Shown here one piece after another: positions 22,696-33,149 of a DNA stretch of 64,000 nucleotides. Source of the stretch: Kingdonia uniflora (lineage: Eukaryota; Streptophyta; Magnoliopsida; Ranunculales; Circaeasteraceae); the NCBI GenBank assembly GCA_014058105.1, contig JACGCM010002114.1, positions 1,240,001 through 1,304,000 of the forward strand. The letters run 5' to 3'. Position numbers and translations under genes: made by a program. Within the stretch, counting starts at the first letter, position 1. Every line of letters starts with the position of its first letter. The notes under the pieces are model-generated. The model did no database searches and was not told where the DNA came from. It saw nothing but the letters and a program-made list of their open reading frames with translations.

Positions 22696-24390
22696 ACTGC
22701 CCCCTCTCAGCCAATAGCAGGAGAAACGTGTGTTGCGAGTGGTATTGGTTGAGAAGTCCAGTCGTCTAAATTGAATGTTGCATTGATGGCTTCTATTTTA
22801 TCTTGGAAGAATAGTTGTTTTGACTTTTGGGTCTCCCTAAAATTCCTCTTGAGACGTGCACTTGTGATGAATACCTTATTGGAAGTTGTGGAGTGCATTA
22901 AATGTTGCTAGTATAAAATATGGTGAGTAGTTGTTATCACTGTTCACCCTGGTTAACGTTGTGAGCCATTCAGGTTGTGTTGAGTAGTAGTGATGGTGAC
23001 AACTCGACGCCAAACATATGAAGTTAGAGTTCAGACAAAAATGGCAAGTCTGCGAACTCGCTATTTTGGCACCCAAAGTCTTTCTCTGCCGACTCCAATC
23101 CCTGTTCTTCCAACTTTCCATGGGATGTCGTGGGAAGAAGTAGAGGAGGTAGAGGATGATTTTCATCAACTGTGGCAATTCCATTATGTGGTTTTGTTTG
23201 CTGCTCACCGTTGGTCCTGTCTGCGGATACTTGCAGAAGATGCAGTGGCGGCGGAAGACGAGAAGGTGGGGAAGTCATCTTAGAAATACTGTCGATACCC
23301 TGCGAAAGATTGTGTATTGTAATGGTGGAGGAGGTCCTTTATTGGCAGCAGAGGTGGGGGTTATGGAGGAGTGGTGGGATTAATTTTGTCCTCTGCTTCA
23401 TTCCAATTCCCATCCTTGGGCTTTGAGTTTTTTTGCTGGGCCCGCCATTGTTTTTTTTCAAGTGTTGCACTATCATCTGCAACGTAGGCTATTCTTTGTA
23501 AAAGACAAAATTGTTTGTAGAACTTGTAATCTTTATCTCTGAACTGGTTGAAGTCTTAGTTCTTGTAACTTGTTTTTCTTGAATAATAAATTCAAACTTT
23601 ATTATCTTGTCTTATAAGTGCTTGAAGCTGCTTTTAGAACTGTTGTAAGATACCATTGAATAAATATCAAACTAGTCACTGATGACATAGATCAAAAATA
23701 TGTAGATCGTAGTGTTGATATATCCGAACTGTGTAGGTCGCTCTTATATGTGTGTGGCTTTATTGAAATATAGTGTTGTTATGTCTGTGGAGATGACAAG
23801 GTCGTAATTGCTTTCGTGCCATGAGTTTTTTAGAGCCATGCCGTTGTCAACTTGAATACTCGTTATCATCGGTGGAACTTGGTCGGAGCCTTTGAAAATC
23901 GCGTTGGATAAACTTGCTAAAGAGGATGTGAGAGCTACGGATATTGAAACCATTCCGCGTGGTGAAGAGAGTTATCCGTTCTGTCATTGTATGTAAGGTC
24001 AGATGGTTGATCATAATAAATTGATTTGCTTGTGTTGAGGTTGGCTCGTCATTGCTTTCTGTATCTATAATAATTTTTGACTGAAATGGAACTGAAGCAG
24101 GATTTGCTGTTGATTTTTTGCTTTTATCAGACCGAAATTACGGTAAGTGACAGTTGTAATAGATGTACTTAGGTTTTTGAACTGGAACCATGCTATAAAA
24201 AAGTATAGCAGGATCGTGCAGCCGTAGAAGGTTGTTACTGTAAGTAATCGTGCTGTAAGATCTGCATAAATCTTCTTGGGCAGTGAGTCCTTAATAATGG
24301 CAGAGGAGAGAGACAGATGTGATAACAGAACACGTTACACCAAAAATCATTATGAGGGCAAATGAAAAGACATGCCTGTTAGGAGAGATG
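22696..24390. other. Tat-1 internal region between 3' LTR and antisense module
   Basis: The polypurine tract lies at 22696-22715 (minus). 22990-23430 has overlapping short open frames on both strands, GC-richer, without a recognised family. The rest is AT-rich and non-coding. It corresponds to the long untranslated region typical of Tat elements. Confidence 0.4.
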
Positions 24391-24394
24391 ACGT

Positions 24395-24446
24395 GGACAC
24401 GTGTCCCGAAGATCCCTCATTTCAGAAACCGAGGGATAATATAAAA
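24395..24446 (+). promoter_or_regulatory. Candidate internal promoter for the antisense module
   Basis: A 12-bp perfect palindrome GGACACGTGTCC (24395-24406), containing a G-box/ABRE core CACGTG, lies about 34 bp upstream of TATAAAA (24440-24446). A pyrimidine-rich leader follows, then a plausible first exon and an intron ending GTGTGGCAG before the first ATG of the antisense frame (24808). Spacing and order are those of a plant core promoter. Function is inferred. Confidence 0.5.
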
Positions 24447-24807
24447 GCTTTTCTTCCCTCTTCTCTTAAACCACAATCAGTTGCAGACAGAAGCAGAAGC
24501 ATTTTTAGAGAGAAAAAATCTTTAAATTTTGAACGCAGTCCTCTAGTGTTGTGTGATCTTACTAAGAAGGACAAAGGTTTGTCGTCTGAGGTGCGAGCGG
24601 TGACTGGAGTCGACGACTGTTGCTCTTCTAGTACAAGTTAGTGTCTTTGTTTCCATCTTTTATGTTGTTGTATTAGTTTCTTGGAAAACTGGTAGGTTGC
24701 GTTTTTGAACTTTTTGGGTAGATTAATAACGTGTTGGGTACGGCTGAGGGAGGAGGCCTATTTTATTAATAAAAACTCTGAATAGATTTTTCCTTTATGT
24801 GTGGCAG

Positions 24808-26641
24808 ATGCACTCAAAAAACCTAAAACCCAATAGTAAATTTGTTGTATCTACCAGTAGTGAGGAATCATCATCGTTTGATAGGACTATGGATGATTAT
24901 GTGGTAATTGGTAAGTATCCCGAGAATGTAGACGTAGCGAAGATATTTTTACAGTATAAAAAGAGTTTAGACGGAGAATAGGGGAAATATGTGATGAATG
25001 CAGAGTTGTGGTTTAGAACTTTGGTGAGACCGAGTGGTAATGTAGAATATTATTTGGTGCATTCTCTGGATCATTGGGGAAGTATGGATATAGGAAACGA
25101 TATAGATATCGTTTATTATAATGGAACTGGCTCAGAGGTCGTAGAGGAAGGATTCCTCTGTTATTTGAACCAGGTCGCATATGGGTTGAGTATTCCCCTA
25201 ACATTTTTCCAAAAAGGGGTAATGATTGCACTAAAGAGTTGCCCTGGTCAATTAAATGGTAACATCTTTGAGATGATGAGAGTCTGTGAAGTCCTTAACC
25301 AGAAGTGGAAAGATAGTGGTATTGCAAGACAATTCGTTGCGGACGATGTCTTGAAATACTATAAGTTTAAGTATGTGAAAGATCAGAAGAACGGATACTT
25401 GTTTAGTGATTCGGCGAGGCTGAAATTCTTTAATTTTGAATCTTCTGGGAGGCCCTGGTGTGACCATCTTGTGATGGTGAGGGGTAATTGTATGCAAGTG
25501 CTTGGGGAACCCGCTCTAGAGCTGATATATAAAAATATTACCGAGAGTAAGTGTCTTCATTCTGCCTGTAGTTTGTCTTTTAACTTATTGCGAGCTGCTA
25601 ACATAGTTTATTGCTGTTTTGGCAGAGCATAATCCAAAAGCTGTTGCTGATACATTGAGTTTGTTCGACGTCGTTAGTTGAGAAGGGAGTGAACTGAACA
25701 AAGTTCTTGGAGAACTTAGAATTCGCAAAGAGAAGAGGCTTAACTCTGTAGTTGAAAAAGTACAACGAGATCATCAAAAATGAGCTATGGCTGCATCTGG
25801 CTCTGCTTATGCTGATGTTATGAAGATTCTTGCCTGTGTTGTGGGTACTTCGAACTCCTTAGTTCGGTGACCAAGAAGAAAAAAGACGGTGTCGCCTTCT
25901 GAACAAACAACTCTTGTGCAGATACCGCCGGTAGGAACTGAGGGGGTGGTTACTGATGTAAATATGGCTCCCCCTCTGAAGAAGCAGAAAAAAGAATTCG
26001 GTAAAGATATCCGAGCTTCTTCAAAGGGTGTCAACCTCAAAGTCGTAGAGTAGGAGGCGTTGGACTTGGCTACGCGTGATCCCATCCGCCTAGATACTCA
26101 AATTCGATCCAGCATCTCTCAGGTATGCAAGGTGTTATTTGATTAAATCTTTTCCAGTAATGATATGATCTTGTAATACTGTTTTGTCGTATTTGTGATA
26201 CAGCTTTCTGTTGCTTGGAAGTCGACCACGGAGGTGTTGAAGCTAGCTGCTTCGAATCATGGTAAACTTGTTCAGCAACATGATGCAGAGAAAGCTACTC
26301 TGCAAGAACAGTTCAAGAAGGAGAAGGTGTTGCAGAGGGAGCAGTTCGAGAAGGAGAAGGTACTGCAGAGGGAGAAGTTCGAGAAGGAAGCTGCCGCCAC
26401 AAAGCAAGAGGTTGAAGATGAGGCGAAGAAGGCTGTTGATATTGCGGTGGCTTCCCGAAATAAGCTAATTTAAACTTTCTACTTCTGGGGTTTGAGCAGA
26501 GAGGATGTCAATCTTGCTCTTGCAGGGAAGTATGGCGAGATCGTCTTCCCAGGGGATGATGCTTCTCTAGTGGCTGAGCAGACCCCGACTCCTCCAGTGG
26601 CTGATAATCCGACCAAGGAGGTAGCAGGATCTAAATCTTGA
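24808..26641 (+). pseudogene. Tat-1 antisense ORF part 1, Transposase_28-like (PF04195) plus coiled coil
   Basis: Plus-strand spliced frame, antisense to gag-pol: exons 24808-25546, 25626-26122 and 26204-26641 with GT/AG borders. The middle of the first exon (GLSIPLTFFQKGVMIAL to ARLKFFNFESSGRPWCDHL) has the layout of the 'putative gypsy type transposon' domain PF04195, known from plant retrotransposon accessory ORFs. Exon 3 has a charged coiled coil with three repeats of EQFEKEKVLQR type, then SREDVNLALAGKYGEIVFPG at the end. Stops at 24979, 25679, 25781, 26050 and 26471 show decay. Function in this lineage is unknown. Confidence 0.65.
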
Positions 26642-26787
26642 TTCTGTAGTTGTAGCATAGTTCTTTAGATTTAGTCAAACTTTGTCCTTTGTACTGGTGG
26701 TAGAACTGTTTTTGACGAGGTTTTTGAAATTTTTGTGGTTGTTGTTGATATATTTTATTTTGATGTGAATGTATGATTTGTATGTAG

Positions 26788-27943
26788 GAGGTAGTTTATT
26801 TGAGGGGGAAATTGATCGAGATGGAGAAGGCCTTGAGTCGAGCAAGGGATTCCATCAATCGTACTCAATAGGTACACAATAAATTTGAATATGAGAGACG
26901 CCTTCATAAGTCAAATTTTGATAAAATCTTTAAGGAGTTATTCGAACTTCAATGTAGATATGGGAAGATAAAAATTGAGAGGGATGAGGTTTTGCGAAAA
27001 GAGACCGATAGGTTCGTTTTACTCCAAAAATCCCTTAAGGATAAGCGATTCATAGATGAGAGCGATAAGTTAGAGTGTCAAAGGTCATTATTGTCTTTGA
27101 CGCTGTATTTTGAGGCCAAAGTTAATAGTGAGCGGGGTTTGAAGGAGGCCTATTTAGAACTGTTAACTGAGGGAGACATAGTACCGGACCCAGCTTGGGT
27201 GAAATTCTTAGCGCAAGAAGCGCACAATCGCCATAGTAGAGAGGAGCAAAGATGCTCAGCTCAGGCTGGAGTATCCATCATATGGGGTGGTGTAGGTTCA
27301 TTGCCTGATGAGCTTTACATTTGTAGGGGCAAATGGCAATGATGATCCTTTTCTTCAACATAAAAAAGGAGGATAGAAAGATCTACGTACAATTAGAAAT
27401 TAATCTGAGACATGCTTGTGACGAACTGGAGCGGTGCAAGGGTCATAATGCATGTCTGGAGAGGGAAAAGGTGGAGTGTGCTAGGCTGTTGCAGAACTCC
27501 GAGAAGAGAGTGACATTGTTAGAAGCAGATTTACTAGATACGCAGCAACGTCTACAAGTATCCCATTCACTCTTGAAGAAGAAAATTACTCCAAAGCTCA
27601 GGAAACGTGCTATCGACACGGACCACGAACGTCAGATGGTCGATGTGATCGCATTTTATGGGGGTTAGCTCAAGAGAGTAGAAAATGAATTTAAACGTTA
27701 TATCTCGGGCTGTGGTAAAGATGTGGAAGTAGAGAATGATAAGGTTGAAAATATGTAGTTTGCAAAAGGGAATGAGGGTGGGGGAGATTCAACCTCAAAA
27801 CCACGAGCTGAAGAGTCTGAGGAGGAAGAGGTCGAAGATCTGCTGCCTTGGATACGACATAAGACCCGTCCGCAAGAGGTTGTAATCTTTAATAAACCTT
27901 TGCAAGTAGATGCTAGTAGTAGGGTGCGATCACAAGCCAACTA
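26788..27943 (+). pseudogene. Tat-1 antisense ORF part 2, coiled-coil
   Basis: Begins after an acceptor TTTGTATGTAG at 26787 with EVVYLRGKLIEMEKALSRA, directly in coiled-coil register. It continues as heptad-rich sequence (CDELERCKGHNACLEREKVE, VTLLEADLLDTQQRLQ) and ends in an acidic stretch before HKTRPQE. A possible in-frame donor GAG|GTAGCA at 26620 in part 1 could splice to 26788, making one long protein. Stops at 26869, 27668 and 27758 and a shift near 27300 break it. Confidence 0.5.
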
Positions 27944-28089
27944 GATTGTGGCATTTGATTGTACGTTGCATAATATAGTTGATTCGTGTATCATAGCTTG
28001 ATGTTGTAATAAATGTTGTAGAATGATATGCCTTGTAGGAATGAATATTTGTTGATAGATATATTGTCTCTTGTGATCTATTTTTCTAG

Positions 28090-29223
28090 GTTGAAGACAA
28101 AGAACATGGCAAATTGGCTGCCTTATTCATGTCAAATAAAAAATTGTTTGCCAAGTTGCAGCATTGTTCGTTGGCGGTTGAATGAACAACTTTGTTGAAT
28201 TCAAAGCTGGAATCTGAGATGTTGGAGCTGCAAAGTCGGCTAAATGTTGTGACTGTAGAGTTGTCATGTAAGGATGCAGAGATATTGACTGCTAATAATG
28301 AATCCGAACTGTGGAATGAATCTCTGAAGAAGAAATAGTTGAAGACCATGGCTGCGAATCAACAGCTGCTGGATCTGTTAAGTACGATTGAAAAACAGAA
28401 GAATGATCTGCTGTATCATCAGTCGGTGATAGAAAATAATAATGATCTCTTAAAGAAGCAAGATTCTTAAATCCGTTATATGCGCGAGCGCCTAAAAAAG
28501 CTGAACTGGGATTTACATGAGGCTCGAGATTCATGTCAGAGAAAAAATGACCGTGCCAAAACTCACGAGGAGGCATATTCCAAGAGAGATCGAGAGCTTA
28601 ATGAGGCCATCAATAAGTATAATTCGCAGATCGCTGATCTTGACCGGGATAAACAAGCTTTGGTATAGGAGTGTATTCAAGATAATGAAGTTTTCGAGGA
28701 ACTCCATGAAAAGTATAAAGAGTCGCAGAGGATGATGGACGCAGCTGAAGCCGAGATCAATTATTCAAGGGAGGTAGATAATAAGTTGCACCGTCTGAAG
28801 CAAGAGATGGAGCGCAGTGTGCAGATAACAAAACAATATAGAGGCTCGTTGCTGCAGGAGAATAAATATCTAGAAGCTCGATGTAAAGATCTTAACGGTG
28901 AACTAAACAAGGTGAAAACCGAATTTTATGAAGCTACATTGTTGACTGCGGAAAATGTTACGTTGTGTGCTATGGCTATGTTGCATGCTGATGTAGAGAA
29001 ATTTTGAACAGAGCGTGCGTCGATCTTGGCTGCTACAACTGAATACATTACGGAATATGACTTGCAGCTAGCACGATTATCTTATATTAATAATTTGATG
29101 CTGAGAGTTATGGAATTGTTGAATGCACCTTCTACTGTAGTTAATACAGCTATTTCTTTCCCTGTCGTACTTTCATCTGGGCCTGGGGAGAGTTTGAATG
29201 TTGTACGCCCAAAGCGCGAATAA
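28090..29223 (+). pseudogene. Tat-1 antisense ORF part 3, coiled-coil
   Basis: Starts after acceptor TTTTTCTAG at 28089 with VEDKEHGKLAALFMSNKKL and is almost entirely heptad-rich (RERLKKLNWDLHEARD, VDNKLHRLKQEMERS, ENKYLEARCKDLNGELNKV). It ends VLSSGPGESLNVVRPKRE, stop at 29223. A donor-like GAG|GTTGTA near 27880 at the end of part 2 would join it in frame. Premature stops at about 28183, 28337, 28468, 28666 and 29005. The convergent pol 3' end lies about 0.7 kb away on the other strand. Confidence 0.5.
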
Positions 29224-29460
29224 TAGTTTTATTTTTTATATTGTAATGAGACAGAGTGTAAATATGTCTTTGCTATAGAAAAATGTCAAATGTTGAGTAG
29301 ATAAAAAAGTTTGTTGTTATCTCTATGTATAATTGAATTTGGTGATCCAACGAACAACCATATAGAGATGTAGTGATGTTGTATTGTAACGTGTATAGGT
29401 CAATTTGAATAAATCAATAAAAACCGTAACGAGATATTTGAAGGGCGCATCACTGCAAGG

Positions 29461-29860
29461 TCGAATTGATTGTCTTAATAAGCAACCCTCGGGGCAGCGC
29501 GCATGTAGATCCCAATTATAGGTCGAGCTGAGCGACCGTGAGGGGACATGTATTGAATATTGCATAGCTGAATGGCATCTCTTCCAGATCAAATTGATTA
29601 ACTCAATAAGCGATCCTCAGGGAGCGTGGATAGGTTGAAGAGCTATGAAGTAGATCCTGGTTATAGGTCGATCTGAGCGATCGTGATAGGACATGTATTG
29701 AATATTGCATAGCTGAATGACGTCTCTGCCAGATCGAATTGATTGACTCAATAAGTGATCCTCGGTGAGCGTGTATATTTGAAGAGCTATGAAGTAGATA
29801 TTGTTGTAGTAATTCTCCGCAGTAGGTCTATTTGAGCGAACCATATGAAGATAAGTACAA
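29461..29860. repeat. Tandem repeats of about 130-145 bp between pol and antisense module
   Basis: Three units start TCGAATTGATTGTCTTAATAAG (29461), TCAAATTGATTAACTCAATAAG (29589) and TCGAATTGATTGACTCAATAAG (29734), spaced 128 and 145 bp. Each carries GACATGTATTGAATATTGCATAG and GAAGAGCTATGAAGTAGAT-type blocks (the third is partial). They sit exactly where the sense pol frame and the antisense frames converge. Confidence 0.75.
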
Positions 29861-29944
29861 TGTTTGAATAGATTTGTAGCATGATGATGAAAATTTGCTT
29901 TATTGAGTAAAATCTGAAATTACAGCATGTTTAATTTTGATACA

Positions 29945-31250
29945 GCTTCAGTCGGCGGGGATTCCATGGATTAGGTATAGGTACGCCATCATGTGTACTT
30001 AGATCGTAAGACCTCAAACCTCTTGTGCCAGTTATGATGAAGGGACCTTTCCAATTGTCTCCTAACTTTCCCGCATTAGGTGCTTTACAATATTGGGGGA
30101 TTTCTCTGAGAATGAGGTCCTTGACTTTGAATTCTCGATGTCAAACGCGCTTGTTATAAGACCGTGATAAAGCAAACGTATATCTTCCCAGATTGACAAT
30201 GGCTCTTTCGCGTGTCTCTTCGATCATATTCAGGTTGCATACGATCTGAAATTTGTTTTCTTCATCTGTCATCTCGTGATCGTGTATTGGGTGATGATAC
30301 TGAGTGGGTATTATGGCTTCTGTCCCGTAGGCCAGCAAGAATAAAGTACAACCTGTTGCTGTTCTTGGAGTTATTCGATATGCCCAAAGTACGTATGGTA
30401 ACTCGTTCACCCAATTCCCCTTTTTGTCATCTAAACTCTTCTTGAGTCCGTCCATAATCGTTCGATTAGTAATTTCAGCTTGTCCGTTTCCTTGAGGATA
30501 GTAAGGGTTTGATGGGGAATAAATGATATTGTGCTCATTGAGGAATGCGACGACTTTGGAGCCAACAATCTGTGGTCCATTATCGATTCAGATATGATGT
30601 GGTCTGCCGAACCGAATGATAATGTGCTCCCAGATAAATCTGATGACTTCTTCTTCTCGTGTTCGGCACAATAGGACTGCCTCTACCCATTTAGTAAAGT
30701 TGTTCGTAGTGAACAACAAATGTTTTCATTTTCCTGGTATTGTAGGAAATTCCCCTACGAGATCGAGAACCCATCATTTGAATAACCAGGTGACTTGGCT
30801 TGAGTGTAGTTTGAGTGCTGGGGCTCGTATCTTAGGACCGTGACGTTGACAAGCATTACATTTGCGAGCGTACTCGATTGCTTGTGTTTTCATCTTAGGC
30901 TAAAACATTCCTTGCGTTAAAGCTCTGTTTGCAAGAGATCGTCCTGCGGCATGGGATCCGCATGTGCCTTCGTATAGATCGTGCAAGAATTGTTGTTCCT
31001 CTTTATCAGATAGGCAGATGAGGTATGGACCAGTGTCTGATATTTTGTAAAGGTGGTTGTCCCGGACAATATATCTACGGGCATTGTCAATTAATCTCCG
31101 CCGTTCTGTAGGATCCTCCGGAAGTGGGCCATCAGATTTATTGTGAGGTCCAATATATCTGATGAAAGGCTATCTCCAATCACATTCGATCTCCTCGTTT
31201 CCCCCAGTATTAATGGTGTTGGACACGATGGCATTAATGCTGGGGTTAGA
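29945..31250 (-). pseudogene. Tat-1 integrase
   Basis: Read on the minus strand: LYEGTCGSHAAGRSLA and CNACQRHG give the HHCC zinc domain (first His partly inferred). WVLDLVGEFP carries the first catalytic Asp, IDNGPQIVGSK the second, and QGNGQAEITNRTIMDGLKK the Glu. ELPYVLWAYRITPRTATG and FLLAYGTEAIIP follow, then NWKGPFIITG. A handful of stops (around 31180, 30895, 30770 and others) break the frame. No chromodomain is present, as expected for Tat. Confidence 0.85.
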
Positions 31251-31259
31251 AACGACGTT

Positions 31260-32350
31260 GATTTTTAAATAACGAGCTTCTGATCCAAGGAGCCCAGGAA
31301 GGTAAGCGAGTGCATCTGAATGTCTATTTCTCCCCTTGGAAAATATTCCATAGAAATTGTCTGAAATTTGTTCATTCGTTCGACCACTGCAGCAGCATAG
31401 TCAATCATTTTCCCATTGGCTTGATAGATGCCCGCGTGATGATTAACGATCAGTAATGAATTGGTGTAGACAGAGAGCTCTGCTGCACCCAGTGTGAGTG
31501 CCATGTCCATGCCATGAATTGGTGCCTCATATTATGCTACATTGTTGGTTACTTCGAAATTGAAGTGAATGGATTTTTCGAGCCGATCATTGGAAGGAGT
31601 AATAAGAACGATCCCCACTCCTTATTCTGTTGGTCCGAAGGAGCCGTCCGTCTAAAGTCGCCAACCTTTCTTTGTTACCCAATCAGACTTCTTTTCAGAC
31701 TGTATTATGGGTGGTTCATCTTTGTTATCATCAACGTCTTCTTCCCAATCAGGATCGTCTACTTGAAAGTCAGCTAAAAAATCTGCTATAGCCTAACCTT
31801 TCTCAGAGTGGCGTAGCCCAAAATGTATGTCGTATTCTCTGAGTATTACTTACCATTGCTAAATACATCGAGATTTTTCGCATTTAGATAAGATTTCACG
31901 GAGTGGATTGTTCGTTAAGACACGAACAGCATGGGCTTGGAAATAATGTTTCATTTTCTGCGATGTATAGACGAAAGCCAAAAGAAGCTTCTCGATTTTG
32001 GTGTATCTTGTTTCAGCGGGGGTTAGAGTCTTGCTGATAAAATAGAATGGTTTCTCAATCTTTTTATCTAGTCAGAGGAGGACGGAGCTGAGAGAAGTAT
32101 ATGTGACGGCTAAGTATACTGTTAGTTCTTCTCTATCTACTGGTGTGCTCATAACTGGTGGTTTACCCAAATGTTGTTTAAGTTCGAGGAAAGTGGCTTC
32201 ACATTTATCTGTCCACTCGATCTCGGGATCCATCTTTTATTTTCCCCGCGATGTACCTTGTTTTAGCAGATCGAATAGAGGTCGGCATCTGTCTGATGAT
32301 TTAGACACAAATCTGTTAAGTGCTGTGATCTTCCCTACTTGTTTCTAAAT
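31260..32350 (-). pseudogene. Tat-1 RNase H domains (gypsy RNase H and archaeal-type RNase H)
   Basis: The first part reads LTVYLAVTYTSLSSVLL, PFYFISKTLTPAETRYTKIEKLLLAFVYT and HYFQAHAVRVLTNNPLREIL, the gypsy RNase H with decayed first Asp. The second part reads TDGSFGPTE, then GVGIVLITPSNDRLEKSIHFNFEVTNN and EAPIHGMDMALTLGAAELSVYTNS, the additional archaeal-like RNase H that plant Tat elements carry. Several stops occur across 31.5-32.1 kb. Confidence 0.8.
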
Positions 32351-32580
32351 ATCCTTTTTTGTCTTTGGTGAAGGCATAACCAAGAGAGCTCGTATGCGTG
32401 ATGGATCAGCTTCAATTCCTCGTTTGCTGATGAGGTGGCCCAATAATTTTCCGGATTGTACTCCGAACTGGCATTTGTCAGGATTCAAGCGTATTTTGTA
32501 AGCTCGCAAAATCTTAAAAGTTATTCGTAAATCTGCCAGATGGTCTTCTATGCTGGAGCTGTTGTAGCTGGTTCATCTTC
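32350..32580 (-). pseudogene. Tat-1 reverse transcriptase, C-terminal remnant only
   Basis: Starts abruptly with EDHLADLRITFKILRAYKIR, then LNPDKCQFGVQSGKLLGHLI, corresponding to the thumb-side part of RT. The fingers and palm, including the catalytic YVDD box, are missing: the frame jumps straight from the protease linker (DEPATTAPA, near 32560) to EDHLADL. In Tat-2 the same two points are separated by roughly 720 bp (about 63115-63838). This is an internal deletion. Confidence 0.85.
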
Positions 32581-32639
32581 AATAGTATTATCGCAAGCTC
32601 GAGCTAATTTTTGGCTGCCTTTGATTTTGTAGATCCATC

Positions 32640-33090
32640 TTTTCCAGTCGAACCGTAGTACTTGATGATATGTGGAGAGAATAGCTTTCATGTTATGCAA
32701 CCATGATCATTCCAGGATACCCAGGTAACGGGATTTTGTATTGATGACGTAAAAAACTACGTCAACTGTGACTAGTCCGGCCGTGATGGGAAGTATAATT
32801 TTTCCCACGCGTTCTTCCTTGGAACCATTGAATCCAGAGACGTTGATGTCACTTGGCTCGACCTTGTCCACTAAACCCATTTGGTCGATCGTGCTCTGGA
32901 ATAGAAGTTTGATGCTGCTGCCGGTGTTTACCATCATTGTATGTAGAACTATGCACTTCATTTTTAACATGATGACGAGAGCATCGTGATGCGGGAAGTT
33001 GACGTGATGTACGTCACAGTCTTTAAAAGAAATCCCAGATCGTCGGTTGCTGGATTTTGGCAACAAACGAGCTTCTTTATGTACCATTGT
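32640..33090 (-). pseudogene. Tat-1 aspartic protease
   Basis: ISFKDCDVHHVNFPHHDALVI and MMVNTGSSIKLLFQSTIDQM form the retropepsin. The active-site Asp of D-T-G-S-S is replaced by Asn (N-T-G-S-S), predicting loss of activity. NVSGFNGSKEERVGKIILPI and YVINTKSRYLGIL follow, as in Tat-2. WLHNMKAI and RFDWK sit downstream, as usual for plant gypsy. Confidence 0.85.
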
Positions 33091-33149
33091 CAGATCATGG
33101 CATTGTCCAACGCGCCTGTGCTTGGATCTGTCGGTGTGGTTGACTGTCT

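Noticed and set aside
22990..23426. Several overlapping frames of 70-110 codons on both strands
   Set aside because: They lie in a GC-richer part of the Tat-1 untranslated region, with no family motif. Overlap on both strands points to chance openness.
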